Shown here: positions 34,501 through 46,127 of the stretch, one piece after another
How the letters are laid out: each line of letters starts with the position of its first letter
Position numbering within the stretch: the first letter of the stretch is position 1
NCBI GenBank assembly: GCA_009792885.1
Contig: WMCF01000016.1
Coordinates: 11,782,492-11,846,491 of the forward strand
Direction of reading: 5' to 3'
Length of the DNA stretch: 64,000 nucleotides
Origin: Eremophila alpestris peregrina
Taxonomy: Eukaryota; Chordata; Aves; Passeriformes; Alaudidae
The notes under the pieces: generated by a model
Seen by the model: only the letters and a program-made list of their open reading frames with translations
Database searches by the model: none
Told to the model about the DNA's origin: nothing
Made by a program: the position numbers and the translations under genes

Positions 34501-37500
34501 CAGGATCAGGCAAATACAGTGGATCACTGGCCACCTCCAAGTCCTCTATAGTTTGTTGCATGTTTTCTACTTCACAATCCATCTCCCTGCGAACACTGAG
34601 ATAAAAAAAATGTGTTATTAACACAAATAATTTATTAATAAGGAGAAACAGAAAAAATAATCTTGATAAAAGTTCAAAATTCAACGAAGCCAACTTACTT
34701 CTGTACACTTGTGCCAATATTGGTCAAAAATTCTTCCAGTTGCTCAGTAAGATTTTCTGAACCCATTTTAAAAAAGCTTATCTTTAAAGAAAAAGGAGGA
34801 AAAGGAAGAATTTAGTCATTAATAAAACTACACTAACAATTACCAGATGAAGTCATAGGAGGTGGAAGTTTCTCAGAGAAATCTGTTTTCATCCCTCATT
34901 CCCACCAAAGCCTCTTACAGAGAGCAGCAGAATGTGTTTGTGGCTGCAGGTGAAGGCTGCTGCTGGCACTGCAGTGGGATCTGTGTCACAAGGACATGAG
35001 CAGAGCTGCCTGGAGGAAATGCAGCAGCACACAGGAACTGCCCTGGAAAAACTCCCAAGGTCTCCCTGTCGATTTTCAAGCCCACCATTCTGCTAATTGT
35101 TATTATGGGGGGATTATTTGGGGCACACAGGAGAGAACAAACCCAGGAGGATTTGTCCAGGGCCATCCACAGGGAACTAACAACATGTATTTTAAGCAAA
35201 GGGGAGTCCATAATGGGCAGAAAATCTGTCCCAGCTGAACTGAGGTTAGCCATGAGCAATGTCAGAACAGGAAGCCCTGGGACAGGGCCCTGCCCTTCCG
35301 TTTCTGAGAGTCAGCAAAAAGCTCCACCTAAGCAACAGGTTGCACTGCTTCACTGCACTAAACATCAGAACTTGGCTCTTAAATCCAAGCTGCAAAGTTT
35401 CAGAAGAAAGCAAGGGTTCTTGCCTCTGGAAACCTTTCAGACAGTGTGCAGAAGTTAATTTCTACTCGGGTCACTGTGGCAGTGCCAGATGCTGGAAAGC
35501 CTGACTTGCAAAAACCCCAAAGCCCATGCTTAGTGACATACTTGCAAAACTACAAACTAAGTCTGTCCAAATAACTTTATCGTGGTTGTATCTTCTCTTA
35601 CAGCCATCCTCAAATAAACCAATCATGAATTTATTATATTAAGCAAAACCAAACCAGAATGTTTTTTAGCATTCTGACTCTTCCACAGCCTTGATTGAAA
35701 ACAGCACTTATGTGGCTCTTGATGATTATCTCATTTCAGAACAGGTGCCAGAGGAATGAATTTAACTGTCTCCATGTTCCTTGCTGAGAAGGTTCACTTC
35801 TATGTGGACTTGCATGAAAGCTCTAATCAGCTTTTCCATTTAGTGCAATCAAATGCCCAGCAGTGAAAATCAAGGCATTACATCAACTCCAGCCATCTGG
35901 GTTTTGGGGGAGAATTAACCATTCTATTTGTCACCCAGACTTTGCTAAAAGACTCTCTGATGGCAGTGAGGGCATCTCATGAAGAGATTCCTGCAGTGAG
36001 AGGGCAATGGCCAGTGCTAACAACTGGCACAGTCAGGGCAGCAGCTGAGGCAGCTCTGAGATCTGGGGGGATCTTTTCTCCATTTCCTTCCTTGGACTGC
36101 AGGAGAGGGCTTGCAATGGATTTCAGTAAATCAGCCTTTATCAAGTACTTTGATATCTTCTCTCAGAATCTGAAATTACCTGAGCTTGCATGTATCCCAG
36201 CAAGGGTTCTAGCAGAGAAATTTTCTTCTTGTACTGGAGAGTATTTAATGCACAGAAATAATGCATCATAGTCTGATGCTGTTTTTTCCTTGAAGTATAT
36301 ACATCTTCTATAACTTCAGCCTTGATCTGAAGAGACACAAGGGGAGGGAAAAAAAAGGGATGTTTGAGACTTGACATTGATCACATGCCTTCTGGACAGC
36401 TTTAGAACCAGCATGGAAAAACCCACTGTCATGTTCTACCCTCTATCACCTCTGCTGCATATTTTACTTTGCAATTCTGCTTCTCTAATTTAAACATGAG
36501 ATATGTGAAGAACAAATACAGCATTCTTTTCTAACTGGAAAGTGTGGTAATTTCTTCACAAAAATGAACTGAATATGACATCACAGTATTATTCCTAAAG
36601 CATTGTCAGTGTTACAGGGCAGGCATGTATTGAAGAAACCTGCTTTTCTGTCTAGACTGTTAGAGCATAAACTATCAAATGTCACACAGAATCTGCCATA
36701 CACTGTGATTTCTTATCTTTTAAAATCCTTATATTAAGATTTTGCTTTACCAACCTTTTCATTTTCCTTTCTTTTTGACAACCGACTGTATCTGGTGATG
36801 GCAGCATCATGGTCTAAGCAAGAGAGAATTTATGATCATTTTCATAAATTAATGACTTAGGAAACAGCAGAAAACCTTTCATATCAAAGTGTTACACAGA
36901 CAGCTCAATGCAAAGTTCTGTCATATTAACACCTTCAGGAACTGTTCTTGTCTGTTTATAATCACTTCATTGCAACAAATACTTGGCCTGAAGAAAAATT
37001 CTAATCAGATGCAAATGTTGGCAAATTGTTACAAAGTTCCCTAAATATCCACTGTTTTTCAAAGAAGAACTCTCCATTAAGTAAAGAAACTTTACATTAT
37101 GAAAACCTGTATCTAATATTTTTGTTTCTAAAGCAAATGAAACAATTTTCACTGAGAGAAGTAGAATCTTATTTAAATACTAAGTTCTCTACATTTATAT
37201 ATTAGAGGCAGCTAAAAGAACAACTTCTGAAAATAGGGAAGACAACTATAAAATTCATTTTAGGAAGGTAATTTTTTTTTAATTGGTCTGGTCCTGACTT
37301 TAAGAAGCAAGCTAGCACCTTACTCTTCTTGTAATTTTGGTGCCATAGTGCTACATTATTTAATTATCATACATACACTTAAGGTGTTGTAAAAAACCCT
37401 TTCAATCTGCCCTAATGCTCCAGTACACAAACCAGGGAATTACAAGTGAACTGGGGAAAGCTGACTGCCTAAGTATCACCCAGAAAAATTACACCTTAAT

Positions 37501-40500
37501 TAGTTACTTTTAACAAGCTGAACTCCACTAGTTAAATACAAATAATCACCTACAATAATACTGTTCTCTTGTAATATTGATAAGATTAAGTATTTTACAC
37601 TTACCATTGCTTGCAATTTGGAAAACTTCTTTCAGAGTTAATATCTCTAAAAAAACAACACATCACAATTTAAATGAGTTATTAATGTAACAGTGATGTA
37701 CTACAGGTTCTCATGTAACGTTTCACTACTGAGCAGCTGAAGGTAACAGCTTGTACCACACTGAGCTACCAGCACAGGCACTGCATGGCCACGTAACTCT
37801 GCTCCTGCCTGGGGCCTGAGGATCTGTTCTGTGCTTACCAAAACAAAAAATATACTGTACTGTAATGCTGTAAGGAGGAATTCCTTTTCAAAATTCTTTG
37901 GAAGTCATCATCAATTCAAACATGTCACCTGTAGTCCCAGTCTGGGTTCTGGTTTGAGCTGGGGCAATGGAAGCACAGGAGATGGGAATATCAAAACCCA
38001 AAACACACTGGGACTGCCTCTGGCTAAAATGAGCTGAGTCCCAGCTGGGTATTGTCTCACTGTGTCAGGGACTGGGACCAGCACAATCCCTCACACCTGT
38101 TCTGATCCTGGCTGTGTTTTGTGCCATATCACAGTACAAACCAGCAGAGAGCCATGGTCAACTTCATGGTCAAGCAAATACCAAGAACTATCCAGGAAGT
38201 GCCTGTGAAGTCCATAAAGAAGAGTAGGGTCATTACAAACTACAGCTGATGGCTAAATCTTCCAGTGGGGAAATTTCATTTGTGATTATTGCCTCAGGGA
38301 TGCCTCTTCAGTGAGTACTAACAGGTCTTGCAGGTCCTGAGAAGTAATATCAGCCTTGGGATAGTCATGATCCCTTGCCCAAAAAAATAAACCATAACCT
38401 TTTCAATCCATAATTTTGCAGCGATCTACTGCCAAAGAAGTATTTTCCAAGATTCATTAAGAGTTAGAAGACTTATGAAAAACTTGTAATTTTTATTTCA
38501 GTTTAGACTGTATGTATTCATATCTTAGGTGTACCCACTCTAGAATGTTCACAATAGGGATATTTAAGTTACTTTGGGTTTAACCTTACAATTTCTACTT
38601 GGAAGCCCATTTGCCACAGCAGTCTCTTCACTCCAGTATCTTGAGTAAAATCTATCATCATCACACACATTGTTATTTTAAACCAGGCACAAGATACAAT
38701 TATTACAAAAATAAGAAGCTAAAGCACCTTATGTCTGCACATAAGAAGTCACCTGTACCAGCAGGGTTGAACAAATCTTAATATAGTAAGTACTACAACC
38801 TTGGCTCTTTGCCTTTTGAGTTTAGTCCAGCAATTATATTGATGTCATGATCTGATATACAAATCCTTCCTGAAAATGCAAATGATCTGATAATTATTCT
38901 TTCCTAATGCTTTTGAGTAGCTGCTAATAATTCATCTTGAATAGAAGGTAAGTGCTTCCCTAATGTAAGTAATATTTTTGTTGAAACAATAATTATGTTA
39001 AGTTCAACTGTAATACTCTCATGAATAGACATAACTTACTTTTCTTTTTAAACGGGGAGATGTATACCTTTGAGAGCTGAAAAATAAGTGGTGTATTCTA
39101 CTTAGTGAAACAAGAGCTATGAAGATTAAATGCTATGTTTTTATTGTAGCTGCTGTTGATAAAAACCAATACTTGGTCAAGTCCCCTACCTTTTAGATCC
39201 CTTTCTTTAAACTGGGTAATAGGAAACATCATTGCATCTGCAAGCTGAGTTGAAAGTACTGCATGGCAAGAGCTGAGCTGCAAAAGACAAAAGGAGAAAA
39301 TCTCAGGAAAGCAGTGCTGAGACCAAATCAATTCACAACAGGTGGGCATCAAAGATGTCATGTACAACTCAGACACATTTTTGCATGGTCCTTTTTTTGC
39401 AGCTACTTTTTTCTAGGTTCCAGATCTCACAATCAGCTTTTTACAGAAAACCTTTAGAGTTTTGTTTGAACTTTTGCAAGTTACTGGATCAGGTCCAAAG
39501 ATGGCCTCATTCATCCTGACTGGTCAGTTTATTTCTCCAGTTTCCCTCTAGCTGTGTCACAGCCCATCTTTCAGAGCTCACAGAAGTAGAACAAAATATG
39601 ATCCTCCTCCTAAAATGTTAAGTGAGGAGAGGGATCACAGCAAAAACCCTGATTCAGCTCTTAGGGGTGCTCAGTTGTGTGTCCTATGAGTCAGTGTCTA
39701 AGAGAGACAGCAGGAGGGTCCTCTGTCAGTCAGGGACCTGAAATCAGGCAGTACAGATACCCTCATGTGCATAGCTGCTAACTGTGTAATGGTTTTGGCT
39801 CCATCTCCAGTAGTTAAACTACATTTTATCTCAGCAATCCTCATTTTGCTGAATTTGTTCTTTATCTTAAGGTTACATAACTTTAAATAGATGCTGCAAT
39901 ATACAATTAATTGTTACCTTGTTGACAAATGAATGCCCTTTCTGTACCTCCTGGCTTAAAGAAGGACTAATTAGGCAGTTAAAGTCTGAACCTGACAGCA
40001 TTAGCCAAGCACATACAAGCCCTTACCTCATCAATCACTTTTGCAAATTGCTGCAGAGTGGAAGTCATGACTTCATCATCTCCCCCGAGCGGAAAACGCT
40101 GAAAAGGCAGAAAGAGTTTTGTTGTTTGCAGTGTTTTCTGCCATCCCCAAAACTGGATTCATCATCTCTATAAGTATGGCAGGTATTCCATTATTTTAAA
40201 ATATTACACACTTAAGATACAGTGAAGCAGTTCACCTCATTAGGTGGAAAAGGAGGATAGGGAGCAGCAGCCTCTTAAAAGGAGCCAATTTTTGTTTTTA
40301 ACATTTTTAACCTCAGAAAGGAGGAGCCAGCAGCAAAGCTACAGAGAATCCTTCCTAGTACAAGTTCCAAGGGAAGAAAGTTATGGATTCCACAGTCTGT
40401 GCTTTCAGAGATGGAATTATGCTCCCAGAGTAAATTAGGGTTGCAATCTGGAGATTGCAATGCAATCTCTTCTCTTTGTGACTGATATTTAAGCACTTAA

Positions 40501-43500
40501 AGGCAAACAAGTTTATAAAGTAAACACAAAACAGAACTACCCTAAGCAATTCTCTCCATAAAGTAAGTATTTTAGAAGTTATAAATATTCTTCATGGTAA
40601 GAGGAACTTCTTCTGGTTTAGTTGGAAGAACTAAAATAGACAGTAGATTCTTTTGGCAATGGTTTGAACCACCAACCACAGCAGTTCATTTTATCTGGAC
40701 CAAACCTAAATACATTCTACATTGTGCTCTGGGAGATAAAAGACTACAAAAATACACAGTCCTGACCACACACAGACAATATGATTTATGCAATACCTGT
40801 TTCTCATACTCCTTCAGAAGCTTTGAAGTCAGATGAGTTGCTGCACTTAATTCATTCTGATAAAAAAAGGAAACATGAAAATTAATAAAAAGTCAAACAG
40901 TTAAAGTATATATAAATTAAAAATACAGCCATAAACTCAAATTTTTAGAAAAATATACAAAATAGTCTTTGTTTCTGGCATAAAAGTGGAGTTATTTCTA
41001 GATGAGTGAAACATGAATATATTGTGGGTAAAAAAATAACCTCCCACTTGATACATACTATTATACACACCGAGATCATTTTAGTGTGTACAACATTTTA
41101 GAAACACTTGGGGAGTACATTAGAGCTACTTGTAGAACAGAAAACATCATTTCACTTGTCATAAGAAATTCTGTTGCAAGAAGAATCACAAGAATTTAGT
41201 CTTTACCAATCCTTAGCACACAGAAAAAAAATCCTTAATTCTTACTTTATTTCACTTCTTCGTTTAAAGCATATGGAAGTTAAAGAAAAGCATATTGCTC
41301 ATAAAAGCAGGAAATGAGGTTCCAAAGCCTTATAATGCATTCAAGAATTTCATTAACACTACCTGAGCATCATATATTCTGTGCATGGCTTGAAACAACT
41401 GATTGATGTAATTGGATATGGCAGCAGCATCTTCTTCAAACACTCCCAGCAAAGAGCGGGTCTGGAACAATCCAACAGGCAAAACACAAACATGACATGT
41501 GATGAGAGAAGAATGTGAATATAATGGACTTTCAGACTGAAATACCATTATTTCACGTTTCATTACTGAAAACTTTATAAACCCTCCAATAATGTTTAAA
41601 GGAATGATACCTGTTGCATGCCAAAGAATCTTCGAGATATCCAAGCTCAGCCTTCTTCCTACTGTCAGCCCCTCTCCAGGTTAATTCATTTTCAGAAAGG
41701 AAAGGGCCAAGGGGACGGACAACTGTTAAATGGTGAAACTGTGGGCAACTACTGGGCTCACTATGGTACATCCCTTAGGAGAAGGGTGAAGATGAGTGGT
41801 TTTAAACACCTTGTATACACATTTCCTCTGCAGTGACATCCAAATAAAGGCTGTGACTGTCCCATACTGTCCACGCTGAACACAGACTGCTGCTGGTTGT
41901 GCTTGGACCTATAATTTACCTGTGGAATAACCATCAATTCTGTGATCAAAAGCTTAGGAACTACACCAAACCAAAACAAACAATACAACCTGCATGTGAC
42001 TGCCCTCAGCATACATGTTTCTCAGCACTGACAGGGAGTGAAACGATCTGTCCTTACCCCAGCTTGTCTGTCTGTTCCTTTGCTGGTGTCACCCACAAGC
42101 CTGATGACGCCAGTGTCCAGCTGCAGTGCCTGCATCACTGATGGTGGTTAACAGCAGCCACCTCAAAAACCAACCTCTTTTATCACTGGCCACCCATTAG
42201 ATTAAACCACAGCTCTCCATCTGCAAGCCCAACTATCCAGCCAGTTCTTCCACTCAGGTCACAGGCCATACCTCTCCCTTTTGGCCAGAGGAATGTTGCC
42301 AGATGTGTCAGAGTCCTTGCAGGTGTCAGGGTGACTGACATCCCCTGCTCTCCCTCCTGCCCAAATGACTGACTCAGTAAGAAGGCAATCAGGTTGCTCA
42401 GGTGTAATTTGCCTGTAAGCTTAAACAAGATGCTGACTGCATGTCCTTGCATCCCTTTTGCACTTGGAAGCAAGGTTATTCCTCACCACGAGGATTTGGA
42501 ATGGCTTCCTTTCACCAAGACAGAAATCCCAAAGGGGGAAAAGCAGAGGATGTACCAGTAACTGCACTCCACTGGCTTTTCTCCAAACACTGCTTGGGTG
42601 CTTGGCTGTAGAAGCAGGAGCAGGGCTTGCAAGAGCCACAAAGGAAATACTTCAGCAATGTTTTAGCAAAAGGACTGTGCTTTGTTTCCAGGTTTGCACT
42701 AAAATTAATGTCCAGACAGAAAACTGAAAGAATCAGAAGTACATAATTGTTTTTTCCCCCAAACTATGATTGTGAAACACTTGAAATTGGAAATTCTATT
42801 TTTTAGTCTTCCCTAGGCTGTCTTAAAATTATTGAAGTCTTTAGTCCATCACCCCTTGAAGAATGAAGTTATTTTTCAGCTATTTCTGATTTTTTGCTTT
42901 TAATGATAATCAGAGAGTACCTATTTAACCCATATAAAGTATATTATTTAACAATTCTTCTGACATAAAATTCTTTTATCTGAGTTGCCTGGCTGTATCA
43001 CAACTACTGTAATGCTATATAATGTCTAAAAGAGATTTAAATATTAAAAACTATAATTAAACAGCATAATCAACACAATAAGCAGCTTTAGTGCTGGTTC
43101 TAGTTTATAAAACAAGTGGTAAGAGATGGAGAAGAACTCAAATCTTTGCCAGGTGTGGCAACATGTGTCATCCTAACAGCCTTGACTCTCCCATTAAAGT
43201 AGACATACACGAAAGAATGCAAAAGAAAAAATTACATGGTACTATCACCATTGAATCTAATCATAACCTTTAAACATGAACATAAATAAACCTGAGCTTC
43301 TAATTTTAAAGGAGTATTATGTAAGGTTTCTGGATTATACTTACTCTTTAAAACTGAACATAGAAAAAAATATTTCTATGTTTTATTTTAAAAATGTCAG
43401 TTATTGATGTTCAGTCACCAAAATATCATATGATGCTGATGGAAAGAAATGAACCTGAAACTGCAAACAAGTTGTGGCACACTTCTGTTTAGCAGAAAAT

Positions 43501-45788
43501 CAGAGGAATTGTTTACTTGTGTTTCCAGTAAAACTCTTCATTATTTTGCATGTTCTTTAGGACTCTTTCAGCCCATGTTTGTGAGCAGGCAAACAGGAGA
43601 GGACCAGGAAGAAGCTGCACAAAGAAAGCCCCAGGTTAGAAGGGAGTGTTGAGCCTTCTGTGCCATCAGATGGAGGGCACTGCAAGTGACAGGAGACAGA
43701 GCTGTGCTACCAGAGCCTCTTGGCTTTTTTGTTGTGCAATGCTTTGGGAATGCAAATCAGTGTGAGCAGGAACTCTCTCTAAATACACACTGAGTATGTG
43801 TGTAATATATGTCCTAAGCTAATACATAAATTGCTCTGTTTTGCATAGGAAAAGACTATGTAAACCTGGGGTTTGGTTCAGGCCAGACAAGCACAGTGGT
43901 TAGATTTTCATCCTGTGACAACAGGAAATGAATGGGTTTGGCCATTTCTGAAAAGCCTTTTCTTCCCTCAGACACAGAGTAAGTTTGATACGACGTTTAT
44001 TTATCTACAGGCAGTGTCTGAAGCATGAACTCCAGGCCAAAGTGCAGCACTGAACAAGGCCCAGGCTGCTCAGCTCTTCAATATTGCAGCTGAATGAATC
44101 GAAGTCGTGGCAACTCCGCCAGAGACGAAGTTCTGCTTTCTTCAAGTAACATTTGTTGCCATTTCCTCTGCACTGATTTCAAAGCAACAGAAATTAATTA
44201 TTGTAATAAATGGACGAACCTAACAGAAAACCACTGAGTCCTTGCTAGAGGACCTGACTCCCAGAATTCACCTGAATTATTAAATTGACTGAAAAACGTA
44301 TATTTTTTACCTAAAACAAAACACAATATTGGCCAATCCGATTACCTAAGCATCTCAAACATTGGGCTGAATTAGGCTTTGCTTGTCTGTATTCACAAAT
44401 AACCTCACATGGAAAATTCTAAAATTACAATTAAATTCCAATAAGTTACATTTTTTTCATGTGCTTCCCAAATGTCCTCAGATGACCATAAGTCCATGTT
44501 ACACTTGACATTTACTATAAACACAAATAGTTCTGACTTTCTTATAGTAAAGAACAGACCTTCAAGAGCTAAGTTTTCAAAATTATTGTAAGACTTTCAA
44601 AATTTTTTCCTCTTCATGAGATGACAGCAGGTTTGGTCCCTGGACCATAACCCAGATTAGAGGCCAGATCTCATCTCACATGCAGCACTTGAGCCTATTT
44701 GGGGCACTATCCTTAGGAAAGCAATGATTCCTTTTCTGCAAGGGCTTCCTTTGCCTTTTTAAAGTTGCTCTGCCACTTGATATAGAATTGTTAAAAGGAC
44801 TGGCATTTTAGGGGCTAATTTCCCCTTTTTAACAAATGGAAGTGTCTCTTCCTATGACTAAGGAATTAAAACTACCAATGCACATGCTACTGCAATATAG
44901 GACATCCTGCTCACTACGTAAACTAGGCATCAGAACAAGGACCTTAATTCAAGAGGCCGCCATAAAATAAAATCTTTTGCAAACTTTTTTCTGACCTCTA
45001 AGAAGCCCAGTAGAAGGATTTGCTGTTGCTGCTACCAGCAAGAGAAACCAGAGCAATTGAATAAAGCATTTCCTACTTTAGAAAGAAACTCCAGTGCACT
45101 ACAGGGCATCGCTGACAGACCAGGCAGCAGCACAGCAAGAGAAGACTCGGAGCAGGGAGCGGCCTCCGGGCACCGTGTGCTTCCCACCCGCTCCCCGCAC
45201 AAACCATCGCCGTGACCTCACCCAGAACCTGCTCTTCACATGGGTCTCTTAAACCTTAATGCACCTCAGTGAAAAACAACGGGGAAAATTCGTTCTGAGA
45301 AGGCAACACGGCTCTTGTGGTCACGAGGTGTCCAAACTCGAGGCTGGCTGCGAATGCGGGGGTGGGGAGCAGGGGCCGGTGCCGGCACTGCCCTGGCGGA
45401 GCAGCCGCAGCAGCACCCGCAGCAGCCGGGCCCGGAGCCGCGGCCCCGCTCCCGGCCCGCAGCGCTCCCGGCAGCGGCGGCGGGGCCAACGGGCGGCGGC
45501 GCCGCGGAGCTCCGGGAGAGCGTTCGCAGGGCACGGCCGGGGCGGAAAGCCCGAGCCGAGACTGGCGGAGCCCCGCGGGGCCACTCAGGCAGCGTCCGCG
45601 CCGCGCTGCCGGGGCATTCCCTGCCCGCACGGCCACCGCCGCCGCTCTCCCGAGGCCGGGAGCGACAGGGAAGCAGCGTTGGGCCCGGCGAGCAGGGGCC
45701 GGGCCCGATGCGGCCTCGGCCGGGGCTGTCTCACCTGCGGGCTGTCCTCCAGCGTCTCCTCGATGGGCAGTTTGTCGATGCCGGGCAT
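25352..45788 (-). CDS. APPL1: APPL1, BAR-PH-PTB endosomal adaptor (complete, 22 coding exons)
   Basis: APPL1 is a Rab5 effector adaptor on early endosomes. It couples receptors (for example adiponectin, insulin and FSH receptors) to AKT signalling. The 22 exons chain without frameshift to 708 residues plus a stop, one residue shorter than the human 709. The BAR domain covers about residues 1-270 (start MPGIDKLPIEETLEDSPQ), PH about 275-376 (KAGYLNARNKTGLVSSSWER), PTB about 493-630 (FIVRFLGSMEVKSDE and VVLYATHQENRRLFGFVLRS), then a charged coiled coil and the tail QFVVVSSSQSEDSDLGEDGK ending ESEA. The match to the vertebrate protein is near-complete. The start is the only sensible ATG at the head of the conserved N-terminus, inside a GC-rich CpG island. 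The large first intron (about 4.3 kb) holds no recognised gene. The gene is divergent from HESX1 and convergent with ASB14, as in human. Confidence 0.97.
25693..25782 (-). CDS. APPL1: APPL1 coding exon 21 (coiled coil)
   Basis: Encodes DRKASEKQKEIDRVKEKQQK and ELNKQKQIEK, a Lys/Glu-rich coiled coil. Confidence 0.95.
26128..26178 (-). CDS. APPL1: APPL1 coding exon 20
   Basis: Encodes ICDSVGLAKQIAFHAEL, the final PTB helix. Confidence 0.95.
26387..26533 (-). CDS. APPL1: APPL1 coding exon 19 (PTB domain)
   Basis: Encodes FPLPSVVLYATHQENRRLFG, FVLRSSAGRAESRQTSICYI and FESNNEGEK. Confidence 0.96.
27835..27871 (-). CDS. APPL1: APPL1 coding exon 18 (microexon-sized)
   Basis: A 37-bp exon encoding LIDPQTQVTRLQ after a split Lys. 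It is found by phase between exons 17 and 19. Donor gtaagt. Confidence 0.92.
27975..28149 (-). CDS. APPL1: APPL1 coding exon 17 (PTB domain)
   Basis: Encodes SILHQLFIVRFLGSMEVKSD, VVYETMRQILAARAIHNVFR and MTESHLLVTCDCL, the N-terminal part of the PTB domain. Confidence 0.97.
28520..28569 (-). CDS. APPL1: APPL1 coding exon 16
   Basis: A 50-bp exon encoding RTNPFGESGGSKPETE between split codons. The NPF-containing motif is conserved just before the PTB domain. Confidence 0.94.
29881..30016 (-). mobile_element. tRNA-Ile-derived SINE with CR1-like tail (TguSINE1-type)
   Basis: On the minus strand, 30,016 to 29,942 aligns by eye with tRNA-Ile(AAT): an A-box-like AGCTCAGTTGGT, AGAGC, a degenerate anticodon loop, CACCAAGG, a B-box-like GGATTCAATC and the 3' end GGGCCA. 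It is followed (29,941-29,881) by a CR1-like 3' tail (GGTCCCTTCCAACTCAGAAT). This tRNA-head plus CR1-tail design is the passerine TguSINE1 architecture. The tRNA part is too degenerate to be a working tRNA gene. It lies in an APPL1 intron. Confidence 0.8.
30982..31164 (-). CDS. APPL1: APPL1 coding exon 15 (linker)
   Basis: Encodes QSRPPAARTSSTGSLGSDSA, LSALSLDSLVAPDTPIQFDI and ISPVSEDLPGQAKSSGQSG, a Ser/Pro-rich linker. Acceptor gttgcag; a second CAG three bases on makes a possible tandem acceptor. Confidence 0.94.
31716..31807 (-). CDS. APPL1: APPL1 coding exon 14 (linker)
   Basis: Encodes EIAARVNQSALEAVTPSPSF and QQRHESMRPA, the PH-PTB linker. Donor gtaagt. Confidence 0.94.
32326..32382 (-). 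CDS. APPL1: APPL1 coding exon 13
   Basis: Encodes WICTINNISKQIYLSENPE, including the conserved Trp of the C-terminal PH helix. Confidence 0.95.
32979..33021 (-). CDS. APPL1: APPL1 coding exon 12
   Basis: A 43-bp exon encoding SSILQAESKKDYEE in the PH domain, placed by phase and conservation. Confidence 0.94.
33503..33691 (-). CDS. APPL1: APPL1 coding exon 11 (PH domain core)
   Basis: Encodes KTGLVSSSWERQFYFTQGGN, LMSQARGDVAGGLVMDIDNC and VDCEDRRYCFQITSFDGK, the PH domain beta-sandwich. Confidence 0.97.
34437..34595 (-). CDS. APPL1: APPL1 coding exon 10 (BAR-PH junction)
   Basis: Encodes VRREMDCEVENMQQTIEDLE, VASDPLYLPDPDPIKFPAHR and NLTRKAGYLNAR. The last part begins the PH domain. Confidence 0.96.
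34699..34781 (-). CDS. APPL1: APPL1 coding exon 9
   Basis: Encodes ISFFKMGSENLTEQLEEFLT and NIGTSVQ, then two bases of the following Asn codon. Confidence 0.95.
36180..36326 (-). CDS. APPL1: APPL1 coding exon 8
   Basis: Encodes IKAEVIEDVYTSRKKQHQTM, MHYFCALNTLQYKKKISLLE and PLLGYMQAQ, a long BAR helix. Confidence 0.96.
36755..36813 (-). CDS. APPL1: APPL1 coding exon 7
   Basis: Encodes HDAAITRYSRLSKRKENEK after a split Asp. The donor is a tandem GTTGGT; homology supports the upstream GT. Confidence 0.92.
37605..37646 (-). CDS. APPL1: APPL1 coding exon 6 (microexon-sized)
   Basis: A 42-bp exon encoding ILTLKEVFQIASN between split codons. It is placed by phase and by near-identity with the vertebrate protein. 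Confidence 0.93.
39190..39277 (-). CDS. APPL1: APPL1 coding exon 5
   Basis: Encodes LSSCHAVLSTQLADAMMFPI and TQFKERDLK, part of the BAR domain. Ends one base into a Glu codon. Confidence 0.96.
40027..40098 (-). CDS. APPL1: APPL1 coding exon 4
   Basis: Encodes RFPLGGDDEVMTSTLQQFAK and VIDE, part of the BAR domain. Confidence 0.96.
40797..40856 (-). CDS. APPL1: APPL1 coding exon 3
   Basis: Encodes NELSAATHLTSKLLKEYEKQ, part of the BAR domain. Confidence 0.96.
41363..41461 (-). CDS. APPL1: APPL1 coding exon 2
   Basis: Encodes TRSLLGVFEEDAAAISNYIN and QLFQAMHRIYDAQ, the first BAR helix. Phase 0 at both ends. Confidence 0.97.
45735..45788 (-). CDS. APPL1: APPL1 coding exon 1 (start codon)
   Basis: Encodes MPGIDKLPIEETLEDSPQ, identical in pattern to the vertebrate APPL1 N-terminus. 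Donor gtgaga, inside the CpG island. Confidence 0.96.
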
Positions 45789-45909
45789 GGCGGCGGCCGC
45801 GCTGAGCCCCCGCGGCTCCGCTCCCCCCGCGCCGGCCTGGCCGGACCCGCCCCGCCCCGACCCCCGCCCGCCGCGCGCCGGACGTCCCGCCCCCCGCGCG
45901 CCCGGCTTC

Positions 45910-46049
45910 CCCATTGGCCCGCCCCCGCGTGCCCGGCTTCCCCATTGGCCCGCCCGCCCCCTGCCCCGCTGCCCATTGGCCCGCCCGCCCCCTGCTCCGC
46001 CGCCCATTGGCCCGCCCGCCCCCTGCCCGGCTGCCCATTGGCTGGCGGG
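45910..46049 (-). repeat. 31-bp tandem repeat with five CCAAT boxes in the APPL1 promoter
   Basis: There are four full 31-bp units plus a partial fifth. Each opens with CCCATTGG, which is CCAATGGG on the gene strand, followed by GC boxes. ATTGG begins at 45,913, 45,944, 45,975, 46,006 and 46,037: constant 31-bp spacing. The nearest box is about 125 nt upstream of the start codon. CCAAT plus GC boxes suggests NF-Y and Sp1 binding (known motifs; binding here is inferred). Confidence 0.88.
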
Positions 46050-46127
46050 CCCGCCCGTTGGCGCGCAGGTTGAGGGCGGCATCGCTCGCGCGCGGCCCCT
46101 CAGGGTGGAGGCTCTGGCGGCGTCCCC

